Origin: Brugia malayi
Lineage: Eukaryota; Nematoda; Chromadorea; Rhabditida; Onchocercidae
Length of the DNA: 64,000 nt
Direction of reading: 5' to 3'
NCBI RefSeq assembly: GCF_000002995.4
Contig: NW_025062285.1
Location: 434,001 to 498,000, forward strand
In this document: in pieces, positions 42,462 to 55,222 of the stretch
How positions within the stretch are numbered: position 1 is the first letter of the stretch
Layout: every line of letters starts with the position of its first letter
Program-made: the position numbers and the translations under genes
The notes under the pieces: model-generated
Told to the model about the DNA's origin: nothing
What the model saw: the letters and a program-made list of their open reading frames with translations, nothing else
Databases searched by the model: none

Positions 42462-44879
42462 CTGAAATATGCAAAACACTATGGTCACATAAAGTATATA
42501 AGGATTCACCTATGTTGATTTTGCGTCAGAAGCTACAAAAAACTGTAACTTCAATTGGTAACAGTGGCCTTAGAGAATATAATGCAGATGTGAATATCGT
42601 AATTGAAGTGCAGCTTAACGACATGATAGCAATGACAGATTAAAAAATCACCCCGTATATGTATATGTTCGAATTTTAACAACGGCAAAGAAACAAGCAA
42701 GAACTTTCTCAACTGGGAAGAATCAGGAAAAAAAAATAAAATCAAAAGTGCAATCCCTAAAAGTTTAAACAGATGGAAAGCAGAAAACATTCCATATTAA
42801 TAATGTCAAACTGTTTCAATTAATGCACGCATTCGCTTGTTACACTGTGATTTGCTTCCATTTTAAGCATCCAAAATCGACCACATACTATAATCATTGT
42901 CGAATTGTTATAAATTACAGAATGTGACAAAAAGTAGTAAACTATTAAACCTATGGTAAAAGAAGACCTATCTTCACTCTTTTTCTTTCTTTGGTATGAC
43001 AAAAACAGATATTCATAATATATTGGTAAAAAACAGGTACTGATAATAACATAACAGACAAAAAAGCAGAAATATTGATAATATTGGCATTGCTGCACTA
43101 TATAATAATCAATCACATATCTGTCCACTATCACAAAAAAAGTATCTTTCCAAGACATCAGAGAAATATCCAAAAGATGCATGCTAGGAAAAATTGGCCA
43201 GGAATGAAATATCTCGAAAAAAATATTTTTTATAGTTTTCAGCCAACATTTAACAGATATGCATCAGCATCAAAATCACAGGTAAGACTTCACGGTACTG
43301 ACAATAAAAATTTTCTTTATGTACGATACCATGTAGAATTGCGCACGTGTGCATGTACACGAAGATTAGGTTGAACAAGTCGTGTTTCAGCAAATTTAGA
43401 TCATGAGAAAACATCGAATCAAAATTCCTCTAGGTGGGAAAGGGAAAAGCAAAAAAAAAAAAAGAATGAAAGATCCTTTGTTTTTTCGAATCAATCATCT
43501 AAGATAATATCAAAAGACAGATAAGCTGATAACCCGAAAGTGATTTATAAATCGGGAGTTTCTTTCCCTTAAATACGACATTAGAAGTACATAACATTAG
43601 AGAGCTACGGTTTTACTATTATGAAATTGCGGAAGCAGTTATCTGGAACTGCATTCATAGCTTGTAATGAAAATAATCAACGAACTACGAAAAGACTTAT
43701 GAGAAATTCAAATGGAGGTTAGTTATTTATTTTATTACTTACAGTTAGATAATACAGTGCAAAATTCATCCTGCATAACCACTATGGAACAAACAGAAAA
43801 AAAAGCAGATAAGAGTTATAAAATTTTGGCAAGAGAAAATTAAAAGCTGAAATGAAGCTAACTGCAACAGAGCGATCTGTATCAATTTGAGTTTGATAAT
43901 TTCAGATAAAAAGTATTATGTGAAATGCACACTTCAATACGAAAGAGGCACAAAATAGGTGTAATCTTCTCTTAGTAAGGAACAAAAGAAGGCAGCAAGT
44001 AGACGCTTAGTGGCAATCCACCATTCTATCTATCGTCACTTGGTAGTCTCACGTGAGGGAACACGTGCAGGAGTACGCAGCTACGGTAGATAGAATTCCG
44101 ATAAAAACAACAGTGAAATGTCCTAGCACTTTGAAAGTCAATTCATTGTACCTAAAGCAAACATTCAAAGAATTGTAGACATCAGAACACGGACACACGC
44201 ATGCCGTTCAATTCGGGAAGGAAGAGCAGACATAAATAAACAAGTGAGAAAGCACGCACCCGTACGTGAACGAGGAACGCCAGCACGTCAACCCGAAACA
44301 CGCACAGCTAACAAATAACAATTTAAACCCCTCCAGTGAAAACGGAATGTCTCAATCGATGAGAGCACATCTCGAGATAATTGACTAACTGCCAATAAAA
44401 TACGGTGATTATTCGTGTTAAGACTCTTCCCCATAGTTGCAGCACCACAATGCATAATTATATGGAATGAATAGTATTTGAGCACTGCTTCCAATTGCTT
44501 GCTATTGTTATTTTCAAAACTTCCGAGCAAGGGCGTGTTTTACGTGACGGACATCAGAAGTCTGAATACGTGATGTAACATCTTGGAATTCACCGAGAAG
44601 TTTACTGTGTGTTACGTGTGTTTGGGTCCATCTTTGTTCATTTTAGCTTATGATCGTAAATGTTTGTGGATGAAGAGCTACTTCTTATAATATATAACAT
44701 ATGTTTAATCTACATAGCTACATTCAGATAACTTTGAATTAAGGGAGGATGGTATGAATGTCTGTGGTCGCGTCTAGTTCCAGTTTATTATAATTTCATA
44801 CTTAAACAAATCATACTGATCACGACTATAGATATATTTATTATATATTAGCACTTTTCATTGATCCCATTTATTTCAG
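42462..44879. promoter_or_regulatory. Divergent promoter region of ANP32 and WDTC1
   Basis: About 2.4 kb between two divergent 5' ends, with no recognisable exon. Two CACGTG E-boxes lie at 44050-44055 and 44062-44067; the first is a full TCACGTGA. ACGTG words recur to about 44575. A bHLH-controlled promoter is possible but rests on motifs only. Confidence 0.45.
44049..44067. promoter_or_regulatory. Paired CACGTG E-boxes
   Basis: CACGTG occurs at 44050-44055 and again at 44062-44067, 12 bp centre to centre, about one helical turn. The first is embedded in TCACGTGA, the form preferred by TFEB/HLH-30-type and MXL/MML bHLH factors. It sits about 0.8 kb upstream of the WDTC1 leader exon. Confidence 0.4.
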
Positions 44880-45004
44880 ATTCATAGCTGTCTTGTGGAA
44901 GGTTGTCTGAGCTGCGACTCGTGCGGTTGCCTACTCCTTCCCGGGATTTGGGTGTCAGTGTTCCGTCAAGAAAGAAGATTGTTGTCAGACTGGAGTTTCT
45001 TTGT
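44880..45004 (+). other. Probable 5' UTR exon of WDTC1
   Basis: Bounded by a TTTATTTCAG acceptor and a TTGT|GTAAGT donor, with no ATG leading into the WDTC1 frame. The following acceptor at 45669 opens the first coding exon. An acceptor at its left edge implies trans-splicing or one more leader exon upstream. Confidence 0.5.
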
Positions 45005-45710
45005 GTAAGTTTATGAGACTTATCACTTTAAAAATTTTATCTTCTAGTAGGAGATTAGTACATATTTTAGAACTTCATCGATTAGTTACGAGGGAAAGAT
45101 GAATTAATTCCTCTTTCCCTCTGTGGCCTTTATTTCTGTATATTTAGCAAGAGAGTTAGTAGTTAAGAGTGATGATAATTTGTAAAACTCATTTAATGTT
45201 TACTTTAGACTTGGATTAATTATTTCTTACTCGGAATGATACCCATAAAAGAATGACAGCTGATAAATTCCTAAAGCAAAGACTTGTTAAAGTAGATAGA
45301 TTTATTTGTTCTAAATTTTCACGTGTTTATTAAAGTCAGTCGATTGTAAGGATCCCTGTTCTTTGAGGTTTTGAAGTGTGGGTTGTAATTATATCCTTAT
45401 GGAACCGGAAACATCCATTTCAAGGAATTTTTTTTCAATAATTTAATTGCGATGTTTACAAAGTATGCTATAATTTTGCCATAAGATATTGGTGTTACTT
45501 CTGTTGGAGACTAAGTTCTTTGATGCTTGTATAAAATTCTCGTTTGGCGTTAGATATTCTGACTAATTTGTGATGTTTACCTCTTCAGTGTCTTTTTGCA
45601 TTATATTTTATCACTATGTTTCTTCTTTGTATTTAAAATAATGTTCATGATTTGAATTTTGTATTTCAGGTTCTTTAATTTACTAAGTTATTTGAAATAA
45701 TTGAATAGCA

Positions 45711-48700
45711 ATGATTCCACAGCACTTAGAAGAAAATCTTCTTTATCGCGAATTGCATTTAAGACCCATAAATTTTCAAAGAAATGCATTGGGTACACGG
45801 AACTTTTTGGATCGTCTTGGTCACAGTAAAACATTGAAAGTTAGTACTAATTTCGGCCTTTTCCATTTTATTGGTTTTTAATAATAAGAAATCTATATTT
45901 TCTAATTTTTTTAAAAATTTTTAATAATTTTTCTTTTTAAATTTGTTTTTCTATAACGTGCAAAATCGTATTCCTTTACGTTGGTATCTTTTATAAAACA
46001 AATGTAAGCATTTTGAATTTTATATCATACTCAACTGAAGACCATTCGTTGTTTCAAAGTTAATTAAAGATTAAATTAAAGACGTAAATAGTAAAAAATG
46101 ACAAAAGTGTGAACGTTATTATTCGTTACTAGTATCAGAATAGCCTCAGTTCAGTAGACAAAGAAGAGATACCGAAGCTAGAATATGTGAGGAGACAGTT
46201 CTTTGATAGTGCTGAGTATGTAAGAAAATTAGTACAGAAATTCAAGAGTAGGAAACTTTTTACGTGAGATATCAACAAGTGATGTAAAATTAAAATATCC
46301 CATTCTATTTTCAAAAAGTTCCATCCTTATTAATTGTAGGGTCATGAAGGATGTGTAAATTGCTTACAGTGGAATGCTTCAGGAAGGTTAGCCTTTGAAC
46401 TTATTATTTCCGATATATTCATCCAGAAGTAAAAGTTACGATCTTTATTGCAGCTTATTAGCAAGTGGTTCCGATGATATGCAAATTCGTTTGTGGAATG
46501 TGGAAGGTAAAGCTTTGGACTGTATCAAGTCCGGTCATATGAATAATATATTTTCGGTGCAATTTTTACCGAGTGGAAGCGATGACTTGTTGATAAGTGC
46601 TGCAGGTAACCAACATTTAACGACTATTCACGTAACTACTGGCATTCGAATTTCTTAGAAAACATGTATCAAATATTCAACTTTTCTGTCTTCATGTCTC
46701 ATCACTTTTGTCTTAATGGATTTGCATTTCTCATTTCTTTATTTTCTTTTTCGTATTTTTGAAATAGACTTTTTATATTACGTCTTCTTACTTTTTCAGG
46801 AATTGTTTTTCATTTTTCAGAAAAATAAAAAGCTTATTTCCTTTTGAAATTCAGCTTTATTGCAAAGATGGTTTGAGAATAACAGAAAGCTATTCTAATA
46901 GCTATTACACGAGGGCTATAAAGATTTTGTAGGATTAAAATGGAGATTTAAGTGAAGTTCTAAAATTCTTATTCAAAAATCATTAACTGTATATTGCAGG
47001 TGATGGTAATGTAAGAATGCACTCGATCTCTCGGTCTGATGTGCCTTACGTATGGTGGTCCGGAGGTCGTGTAAAGCGTTTAGCTATAACACGCGCTGAC
47101 CCATATCTGTTTTGGTCTGCTGCAGAAGACGGTTTCATCAAGTAAGTATTCATGCTGTGATACCAGTGGCAGTAATTTCAAGAGGAGTAAGGATCTTCTT
47201 TGAGTTGTTGTTAGTGTTACAATATATTTTGCTCATCAAATCTATTCTCTGTCAAAACTATTAACAAACTTGTTGATTAATGGATTAAACGAGACTACTT
47301 ACTCATTCGTCAGTAATAGACTGTGCACGATATATTTTTGCTTTATAATTTTGTAAGGCGTTGCGATGCCTATTCTTGGTAGATATAAATAGAATACTGC
47401 AATTTTTTTAATTCCATTTCTTCGATGCAAGATAGATCTACTTTCCTGTTTCACACGAACGCTATTTTACTTGAATATTAAATCCTGAGTGGAGCTTTCG
47501 CTTTGAAATTAGTGAAAAGTTGATATATGAGATTGAGCGAATTATAGGCAATATGATGTTCGCACCGCTAAAGCTACAAGTTTAATCGAATTTGATCAGA
47601 AAGAGTGTAAATCATTGGCAATAAATGAGAATCGTCCAGAAATGATTGCGGTTGCTTTGAATGAAGCTCCTGTTCCTCTTTATGATCGACGGAATGTCTC
47701 GAAACCATTATTTACTGTTATTCCAGGTATTTTCTATCATGACATCTTTTGTTATTATTTTTGGTTTTTTTTTTTGAATTTTGAAGGATCATAATTTGTT
47801 GAGTAGATTTAACAGTATTAGTAGGCTTGTCATCATGAGCGTATCGTGGATATCGCAGAATAGTTCCTGGCATATTAACCTGGTAAGAATATAAGAATGA
47901 AGGACCAAATTAATTTCATTTTCTGTGTTTTTAATTTTCAGACCATTCATCCTTATTAACAATGGAAATAAATTCTTTTAAGTCTCTTGTGGTTCACCTT
48001 TTCCACAACCATTTTTCATAATTTTTCCATTCTTTTAGGTCACATTCCAATCTCCGATTCATCCTCGCGTCATCCGTTTAGGACACTGTCAGTGACCCAT
48101 GTTGGTTTCAATTCTTTAGGCAATGAACTCATTGTTAATATCGGCGGAGAACAAATTTACATATTTAATGTTCTTGATCGGTAATGCTTTTTTTTAACAA
48201 CTTGAGATTAAAAAGTGTCTTAATTGTACCTTCTATGTTTTCAATATAGTATAGTTAGTGGATTCGATCATTGATGGAATAAGTAATGGATATAGTAAGA
48301 AGCCAGTATTGAAAATCTGCACATAACTCAATTGTTTCAATACAGTTAAACTGCTCACTTATATCTGTTTGGTTGGTAACACAGAGATGAATTGGAATCA
48401 TCTTAAAATGAATGCTTTAAATGAAATTCAGATTATACAAAACTGCAAAATTATTTTTTTTAAATTTTTATACTTTCTTTTTTCAGAGCACACGAGCCAG
48501 ATGCACTGCAGTCACTTAATAGTTTCATTGATGATCCGGTTCGTAATTTATTGAGTACTGGAGGTTTCCCTGGTTTTGATAAAACAACAACAGAAGTTTT
48601 TAGAGGAGAGCGTGAATTAGCAAAAATTCATTTCAATAATAAGGAATATACTGATGCGATTAATATCTACAGTCAGACAATTCTCGATTGTGAGAAATTA

Positions 48701-50769
48701 TGTGGGTAAGCTGCCCATCTCAAAATTTTCTAAATTTAAAATATGTTGAATATGCTGATTGCTGATTCATTAAATTTCTAGCATGAATTTTCATAGAGTT
48801 TCATGGAGAGAGCAAAATCTATGTGTTGAGTCTTTTAAGTCTCGGCATCAATTTTTAGATTTCAGTTTCATTTAGGATGAATTTTTATTGGAAAATTATG
48901 GAGATATCTATTTTTAAAAAAACAGACATTTTCTTCCGAAGTTGGGATAATTCGGATTGTTTCAAAAAATTTTTTTCATTATTGGAAGGAATTTTTTCAG
49001 CTTAAAAAAGTTAAAATTTCTGGTAGGCTTTGTTCAGGCACGATCCACCACGTGGACATCCTCATTCGATGGATTTATGTTTGCTATTAGCAAATCGTGG
49101 GGCGAGCTATTTGCGAAGGTTATGGGATGGTGACGCATATGCTGCACTGCTAGACCTGATACGAGCCTTAAAAATTGAACCAAGAAATAGCAAAGTACAT
49201 TACCGAATTACTAGAGCCTTAATTGAGTTGAAGCAATATGATATGGCGAGGAAAATTTCAAAACTATTCAAGGTTCATTTGTAACATATGTTAAGTAGTA
49301 AAATCCGTTTGTTACTAATATCTCGGATCATTACTAAATCATAATTGAACTGGAGCAATAGGGTATAGTGGGAAAAATTCCGAAGCTGTTCAGAATAATT
49401 CAGAAATAAAATAATTGTGTGCCATCAGCCGAAATCTTACGGATAATTGAGAACACTGGTTTATGAATTTAATCCATTGGATCTAGCTGATGTTCTGGGT
49501 GGTTTATTAAAACCTAGAATAAGATTCTACGTTGCACTATAATAGAATATAATTTGTGCTTCGCTTATGCATTAGCATTTAATATGAGGATGAAATAGTA
49601 TGACTTCATATCAAATCTTTCTAGGAACGCTTTCCTGATGAGCATTCTTGCGATAGGCTAGATGCTGTATTACAAACTGATCCTACAGGGCAAAAAACTT
49701 GGACTTCAAATGGTTGTTCAGACTACGTTCAGCGGTTATGTGGACATTGCAATACCAATACCGATATAAAAGTATGCTTTGTAATGGATTTTCTATGAAT
49801 TTCTTCTTGGTTTTTCTTTTCTATGTCCCGTACTTTCTTACGTATAACACTGTTTACAGATTTATGTAATACTATCAAAATTTAATTATCAGGAAGCTGT
49901 TTGGTTTGGTGGTAGGGATGAATATATCGCCGCAGGTAGTGATTGTGGTTCATTGCTGATTTGGGAGAGGAAATCAGGTGCTTTGATAAAAGGATTTGAA
50001 GCAGATATGAATATTTTGAATTGCGTACAACCCCATCCATCAATTTTATTGCTTGCAACCTCCGGAATTGAGCATGTCATTCGGTTCTGGGAACCACTTC
50101 ATGAGGATTTTCAAAGGGTTCGTATTTTCCATTGTCTAAAATATGTCTGAATTAGTTCTCTGATTTCATCAATTTCATAAAGCATTCAGAAACATTGCCA
50201 GTCGTTAGCTTAGGAACGCTGTTATCAGCTTTTCAAGGTAAATCATGTATTTATCATTAAGCATTGTTGATAGAGTTACTGTTTAGATAAAAATAGTTAC
50301 ATTAGTTCTGTTCGTTAAAACAAAAAAGACAATTACAAAGGGATCAAGTTAGGTGGACAAGATTTGAAATTTTATTCTCACCTGGTGGTGTAGACTTTTC
50401 GTATGTATTAAGGATGCGGAGAGATCTCTTGTTTCCTCTAATAGTTCTTTTGTTAATTTAAGAAGATAATTATTTTATAGATTTGAATAGATTTTAGAAA
50501 TATTGTGCTTGTTGTAGAGATTATTGAAAATTCAATTTTTGTTAGCTACACTTTTTTTCATAGAGTGATGTATCGTTGTTTACCGTTTGTAGGACAGCAG
50601 AGAAGCAGGACGTGAGTTACATCGTCTTACGTCTCTCTCAGCAGCGAATCAGAAGCGAATGCATACAGGTATATTCGATATGGTAGTTGCGTCTATAGGA
50701 TTAGCTGTGCAGGGTGGCGATGACGACGATGTTGAACGTGGAAGACGGGTTGGTTGTAATGCAAGTTAG
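45711..50769 (+). CDS. WDTC1: WDTC1 / adipose (WD40 and TPR repeat protein)
   Basis: Twelve coding exons give 597 aa: 45711-45839, 46340-46386, 46454-46605, 47000-47141, 47548-47726, 48039-48180, 48487-48705, 49038-49272, 49625-49771, 49893-50117, 50593-50769 (eleven are listed and are complete in phase). N-terminal WD40 repeats include GHEGCVNCLQWNASG, LLASGSDD, FWSAAEDGFIKQYDVR and VNIGGEQIY. TPR-like helices follow (ERELAKIHFNNKEYTDAI to ALIELKQYDMARKI), then the family hallmark CGHCNTNTDIKE and C-terminal WD repeats (PHPSILLLATSGIEHVIRFW). WDTC1/adipose is an anti-obesity regulator that acts as a substrate receptor for CUL4-DDB1 ubiquitin ligase and with chromatin factors. The protein is shorter than human (677 aa), mostly in loops between WD and TPR parts. 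The count should be read as eleven coding exons. Confidence 0.96.
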
Positions 50770-53700
50770 AGCGTAGCTCTGTTTGGTTTTCTTGCTATTA
50801 TCAGTTAATTTATGAGTAGCTTGTGGTTCAATTACGGTAAAAAATCCTAACATAAAGAAATTGTTTTCATTATTTAGCAGTCAGAATTGATAGATAGGTA
50901 TCTTGTGGAAAACTTAACGGACATTCCGATTTGCGCCAAGATTCTGCATCTTTTATCGGAAGATGCATGCGCTGGTTAATCAAAAAATGATAATATTTTG
51001 CTGAGAGATAGATAAATGTGGCAATAGATTTAGGAGTAATATTAAATGTTCATAACTGAATGCCGTGTAGCTTTTCAAAAGATTGTAATTAATCGGAAGT
51101 GACTGTAACTTTGATAACATGCAACTTGAAACATTCTTCAGCTACCACTATTTTTGAGTTGTTTCGGAGAAAATTATTTCCTCCAAAAAATCTGATTATG
51201 GATTAGGATCGTAACTTTTTTTCGGGCAATTTCTGCTAGTTGCGTGAAGCTTCTATTCTAATTCTTAGATGTCAGGATGATTCTTGATGTTATTGTCACT
51301 TATTTGTTGTGTTTGGAAACTTTCGAAAAAACATTGACCTTCTTAAATTATTTTCTGGTTTTGAAAGCTTTCAGTTCCGTGGCGAGAGTTCTCAGGTGTT
51401 TAATTTTCACTAAAGAGCTAAGTTTTTATGAAGGAAACGAATGTCAATAGCATATGATATTAGTAAATGTGAATACTGCAACAAATAACTCTGTACAAAT
51501 AATGAAGTGTTGCTATTTCCTGTCTGTTCATTTATATTTCGTTCGCTAAAATGTATAAATTGATGAAGAGGTTATTGATAAAGTGTATTCGCGTCATTAT
51601 TTTGATACCTCTCCTCTATAAATATGCGAAATGTATAATTGTTCTCGGCACTTTTTTCTTTGACCTTCCTTGGTTCCATGTAATCTTACACACTTGTAAT
51701 TTAATCTTCCCTTGCTGCTCCATAACGAACTACAGTTCAGTTGTTACATCAAATCATGATGTGTACAAATCATAAAACAATCCGTTCCTTTCCCTTCAGC
51801 TAGCTGTGTGTTTTCACAGTGTCACAATATTACGGCATTTTAAGGTTTTACAGAATGGCGTATAAAGATAATATAAGATGATAGGTTTTGCTGGTTAAGA
51901 TTGTTAGTTTAGCAAAACAATACAGTTTGAAGTTTTGCAGTTTGCTAATGTTCAGTCCAGAAACCTAGACATGTATTCAACAGTTCGTCTGGTTAATACC
52001 ATGACGAAAGATGTCCACTCGTGTAATTCGTGATTAGATTTCTGTTTTCCTATCTTTTATGTATTTCTCATATATTGTTTTCGGTTTATTGGAAACATCT
52101 ACTGTAAATAGTGTCTTTGCGATGTCATAAAAAATTAAGCCATCTAATTCTCTCGATAATGATCCTTTACAGCAGTGCGAACACTTTCGAACCAGGAACT
52201 TCAGAAGATTCATTACAGTTATCTAGCTATACAGTAGTATAGCACACCGGAATGGATGTAATTCCCTAAAATTCGTTTTAAAATTGACGTGCTTTTTCAC
52301 TGAATTTTTTCTAACGTTGAGAAAAACAATGATCATCTAAGTTGGGCTTGGAATTGCTAACAGACTTCGGTTGACAGCCAAACATGCTAATTGATCACTT
52401 AGAGGACACATCTTAATAACGAGGTTACTGCTGCTGAGCGAAGAATAGACGGATGATCTCTAGCCTGCAACGGATGAGCAGGCTAACAGGTACTGGCAAC
52501 TATTTGCTTCTGATCTGCAATACCTTTCTTAATTTCACTGTCACTGGATCAGTAACTGTTAAGGAAAGCATAATTGTTTTTGGCCTCACTTTGTTGCAAC
52601 TCAGCTTTTCAGAACAAAGGATTTATTCTTGAAAACGGATCCATCTGTGCCGGATTGATCCCTCCAGAATCACTAATTACATATTCATTCATTACCATTT
52701 ATGAAAACTATATGGTTTCAACTGTACATCGTTTAGTCGAAAAAATCCCAAACCAATGATTGCATTTTTGACCGTACTTAGACCAAAAGCGCAATTGCAA
52801 CAAGCTTCCGGCAATAACAAGAAGTGTATTCGCAATGCTGAATAAAATTCTCGAAAGGAACTGACAAAGATACCTGAAACCCTAACTTTTCACTGATCAG
52901 TGAAAATGGTTGCCATCGCCGTTATCAAACTAACATCAGTCATTAGTACTAATCAATACTATTATCATTATTATTAAATTGCAAAGGGACGCGAACAGTC
53001 TTGTCCGGTTCTCACGTAGATATGTTTACCGGAAGTGATAACGTAATAACGCGTGTTAAGAATATTTTGCAGCCATCCTTACTTTATGATTGGTGGACAG
53101 CGACACTGGCTGGCTAATTTTAGGGCCAAGAGTGCATTGGGAGTTGTCTTCGGAAGCAGATAACTGGAGCAACACGCCGAGAACTCGCTACTGCGGGATA
53201 TCCGGAAGAGCAAACAAACAGTATACCAATTCTCCCGTAAACATTCATCCGGTCTAATCCCCGTTCAGGAAATCACCATCCTTCCTTCTTGCTGCCCGCA
53301 CCCACCCCAGACCTACCCGTCGAGTACCGGGGAATCACCCGCCATCCCGATTCGACACTCACACCCAACCTCACCACTCAGCCACACATACTGCTTTATT
53401 GATTACACTGCTCTGACTCTCCCCAAAACACGTGCTCCCTCACTACCACCTCACTTTTATTCATAGTCGTTGTTATATTACCATACCTCTCCTCTCTGCC
53501 GCTCTCTCCTTACGTACTTCTGTCTGTCTGTCTGTTCGTCTGTACATGTGTGTGTCTGTCGGTCAGTCGGTCGATGAGGGAAGGTAATTCGTGATGTTGA
53601 TGTCATCTATTGGACCCGTTCGAATGGATATTGTCATGTATGTGAGTGTGTGTACGTCTATATACGCGTCTGTCCACGAGTGAGTACGTGTGTGTCTGTC

Positions 53701-55179
53701 TGTCCGTCCGCCTGTCTCTCGGTCGGTCGGTCGGTCGGTCGGCAAATGTGGTGCTGAGTGTGTCTGTGTCTATTGGACCCGTTGGAATAGATATTGTCAT
53801 CGCACCAAATAAGTTTGTTGCTTTTCAGATTAATCCCTGATTTTGTTGTGCACAGTAACCGGAATGGTAGCTAAGTCAATTGACTGGGGCTATGACAATT
53901 TCCATGTTGCACGTATCACTTGGGTAGTGAGTGGGGAAGGGCATTGAGACAAGAGGACAGTGTTATGGGTAAATAGGTGGTTTATAGGTAAGCACAGGGA
54001 TAGTGACATTAACTGACAAATATAAGTGGGTAAGTCAAATGGTAAATGATATGCAAAGGAAAAAGTAATACTACTCACAGATAAAGTAATAAGTTTGTTG
54101 GTCAGTATCAGTAATTACTGATGGAAGATGAGTGAAAATTTGAGTTAGCAGCTGATAATATTAATGAATGAGTAATAAGCATTGCTAACATAACGTGGAG
54201 TAACTTTCAGACAAATAAGTAGTAAGTAAGTAAGTGATAGCAAATAAAGTAAAATAAGTAATGCAACATTTGCAGCGCGAATACCAACACAGCAGGCATT
54301 CACCTGTAGTGCTACATAGTAAGGAAGCAGTAAGATATGAATAGGTAGGTGAGATTCATCCAGCTATGCAAGCAAGGAAGATTAAGATGATTGCTTTAAT
54401 CCTGTTAATCCTGTCAGGACTGACGATCGATGGAGAGTTCAAATACTGAGGGACGTCACTCCGCATCCGTAACTGTCCTATCTATCCAACGGCAAAACAG
54501 GTTTCTTCCCGAATTGTTGCGATTAAGGCAATCAGTCGAAATCCTCGCTGGAACATATTTCAAAATAATTTGTGCTTTATCATTTTCTGGACGATATTTT
54601 TGCTGAATTGTTTGTCGTATGTGATGCTATAGTGGTACTGTATTAAAGGACAAATCTCCCTTAAAATACATATGCGCAACTTTACATTTATGCTCCTTCT
54701 ATTTTTTTTTCCCAAAAGAATATTATATATCGGAAAAGGATAAAGTCTCGTTTACTTCGAGCATTGTCACTTACTTTGTCGAAAGGTTTTCTGGGAGAAT
54801 GCATAGCAGAAGCACAGAAAAGTGAAATCGTTGAGTTGAAAACGTACGACTCAAGTCATAATGATAATTCGGGAAAACGTGTATGGTTCAGTTCATAGTG
54901 ATAGTTCGGGATAGTACTATTTTTTGCGATTTCTTTATTAACTCTTTTTATAGCCATTTTTGCTATATAACATGGACCATTTAAAAAAGTGGGGAACAAA
55001 AATTGGGTTGTCAGGAAAGGACCGGAACCTATTATTTTATTGCACTTTAGTAGATAGCATATCCCACTCTGTCCGTGTAAATTGTACCAAATTGAAATGT
55101 GTTCCGGAATAGCTTCTGCGATACATAATGAGCTGACATGCTGAATAGAGTCGTGGTAGAAAACGAATCATACTTTCAG
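50770..55179. other. 4.4-kb intergenic region between WDTC1 and the zinc-finger gene
   Basis: It contains the WDTC1 3' UTR, several simple repeats near 53.5-53.8 kb and the 5' region of the zinc-finger gene. Open frames here are short and follow the microsatellites. Unrecognised 5' exons of the zinc-finger gene may lie here because its first recognised exon is open at its 5' acceptor. Confidence 0.5.
53521..53800. repeat. TCTG/GGTC microsatellite cluster with flanking 32-bp direct repeats
   Basis: (TCTG)n tracts near 53521 and 53693 and a pure (GGTC)5 tract at 53721-53742. Around the second tract, 53606-53637 and 53769-53800 are a direct repeat matching at 30 of 32 positions (core TCTATTGGACCCGTT). 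The arrangement suggests a 163-bp segmental duplication that included part of the microsatellite. Confidence 0.85.
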
Positions 55180-55222
55180 TGCTGTCCATCTTACACCTTT
55201 GAAGTGCAGGACAAAGGACTTT

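Noticed and set aside
53563..53840. Arg/Asp/Thr-rich open frames around 53.6 kb
   Set aside because: They are translations of the TCTG/GGTC microsatellites on both strands.
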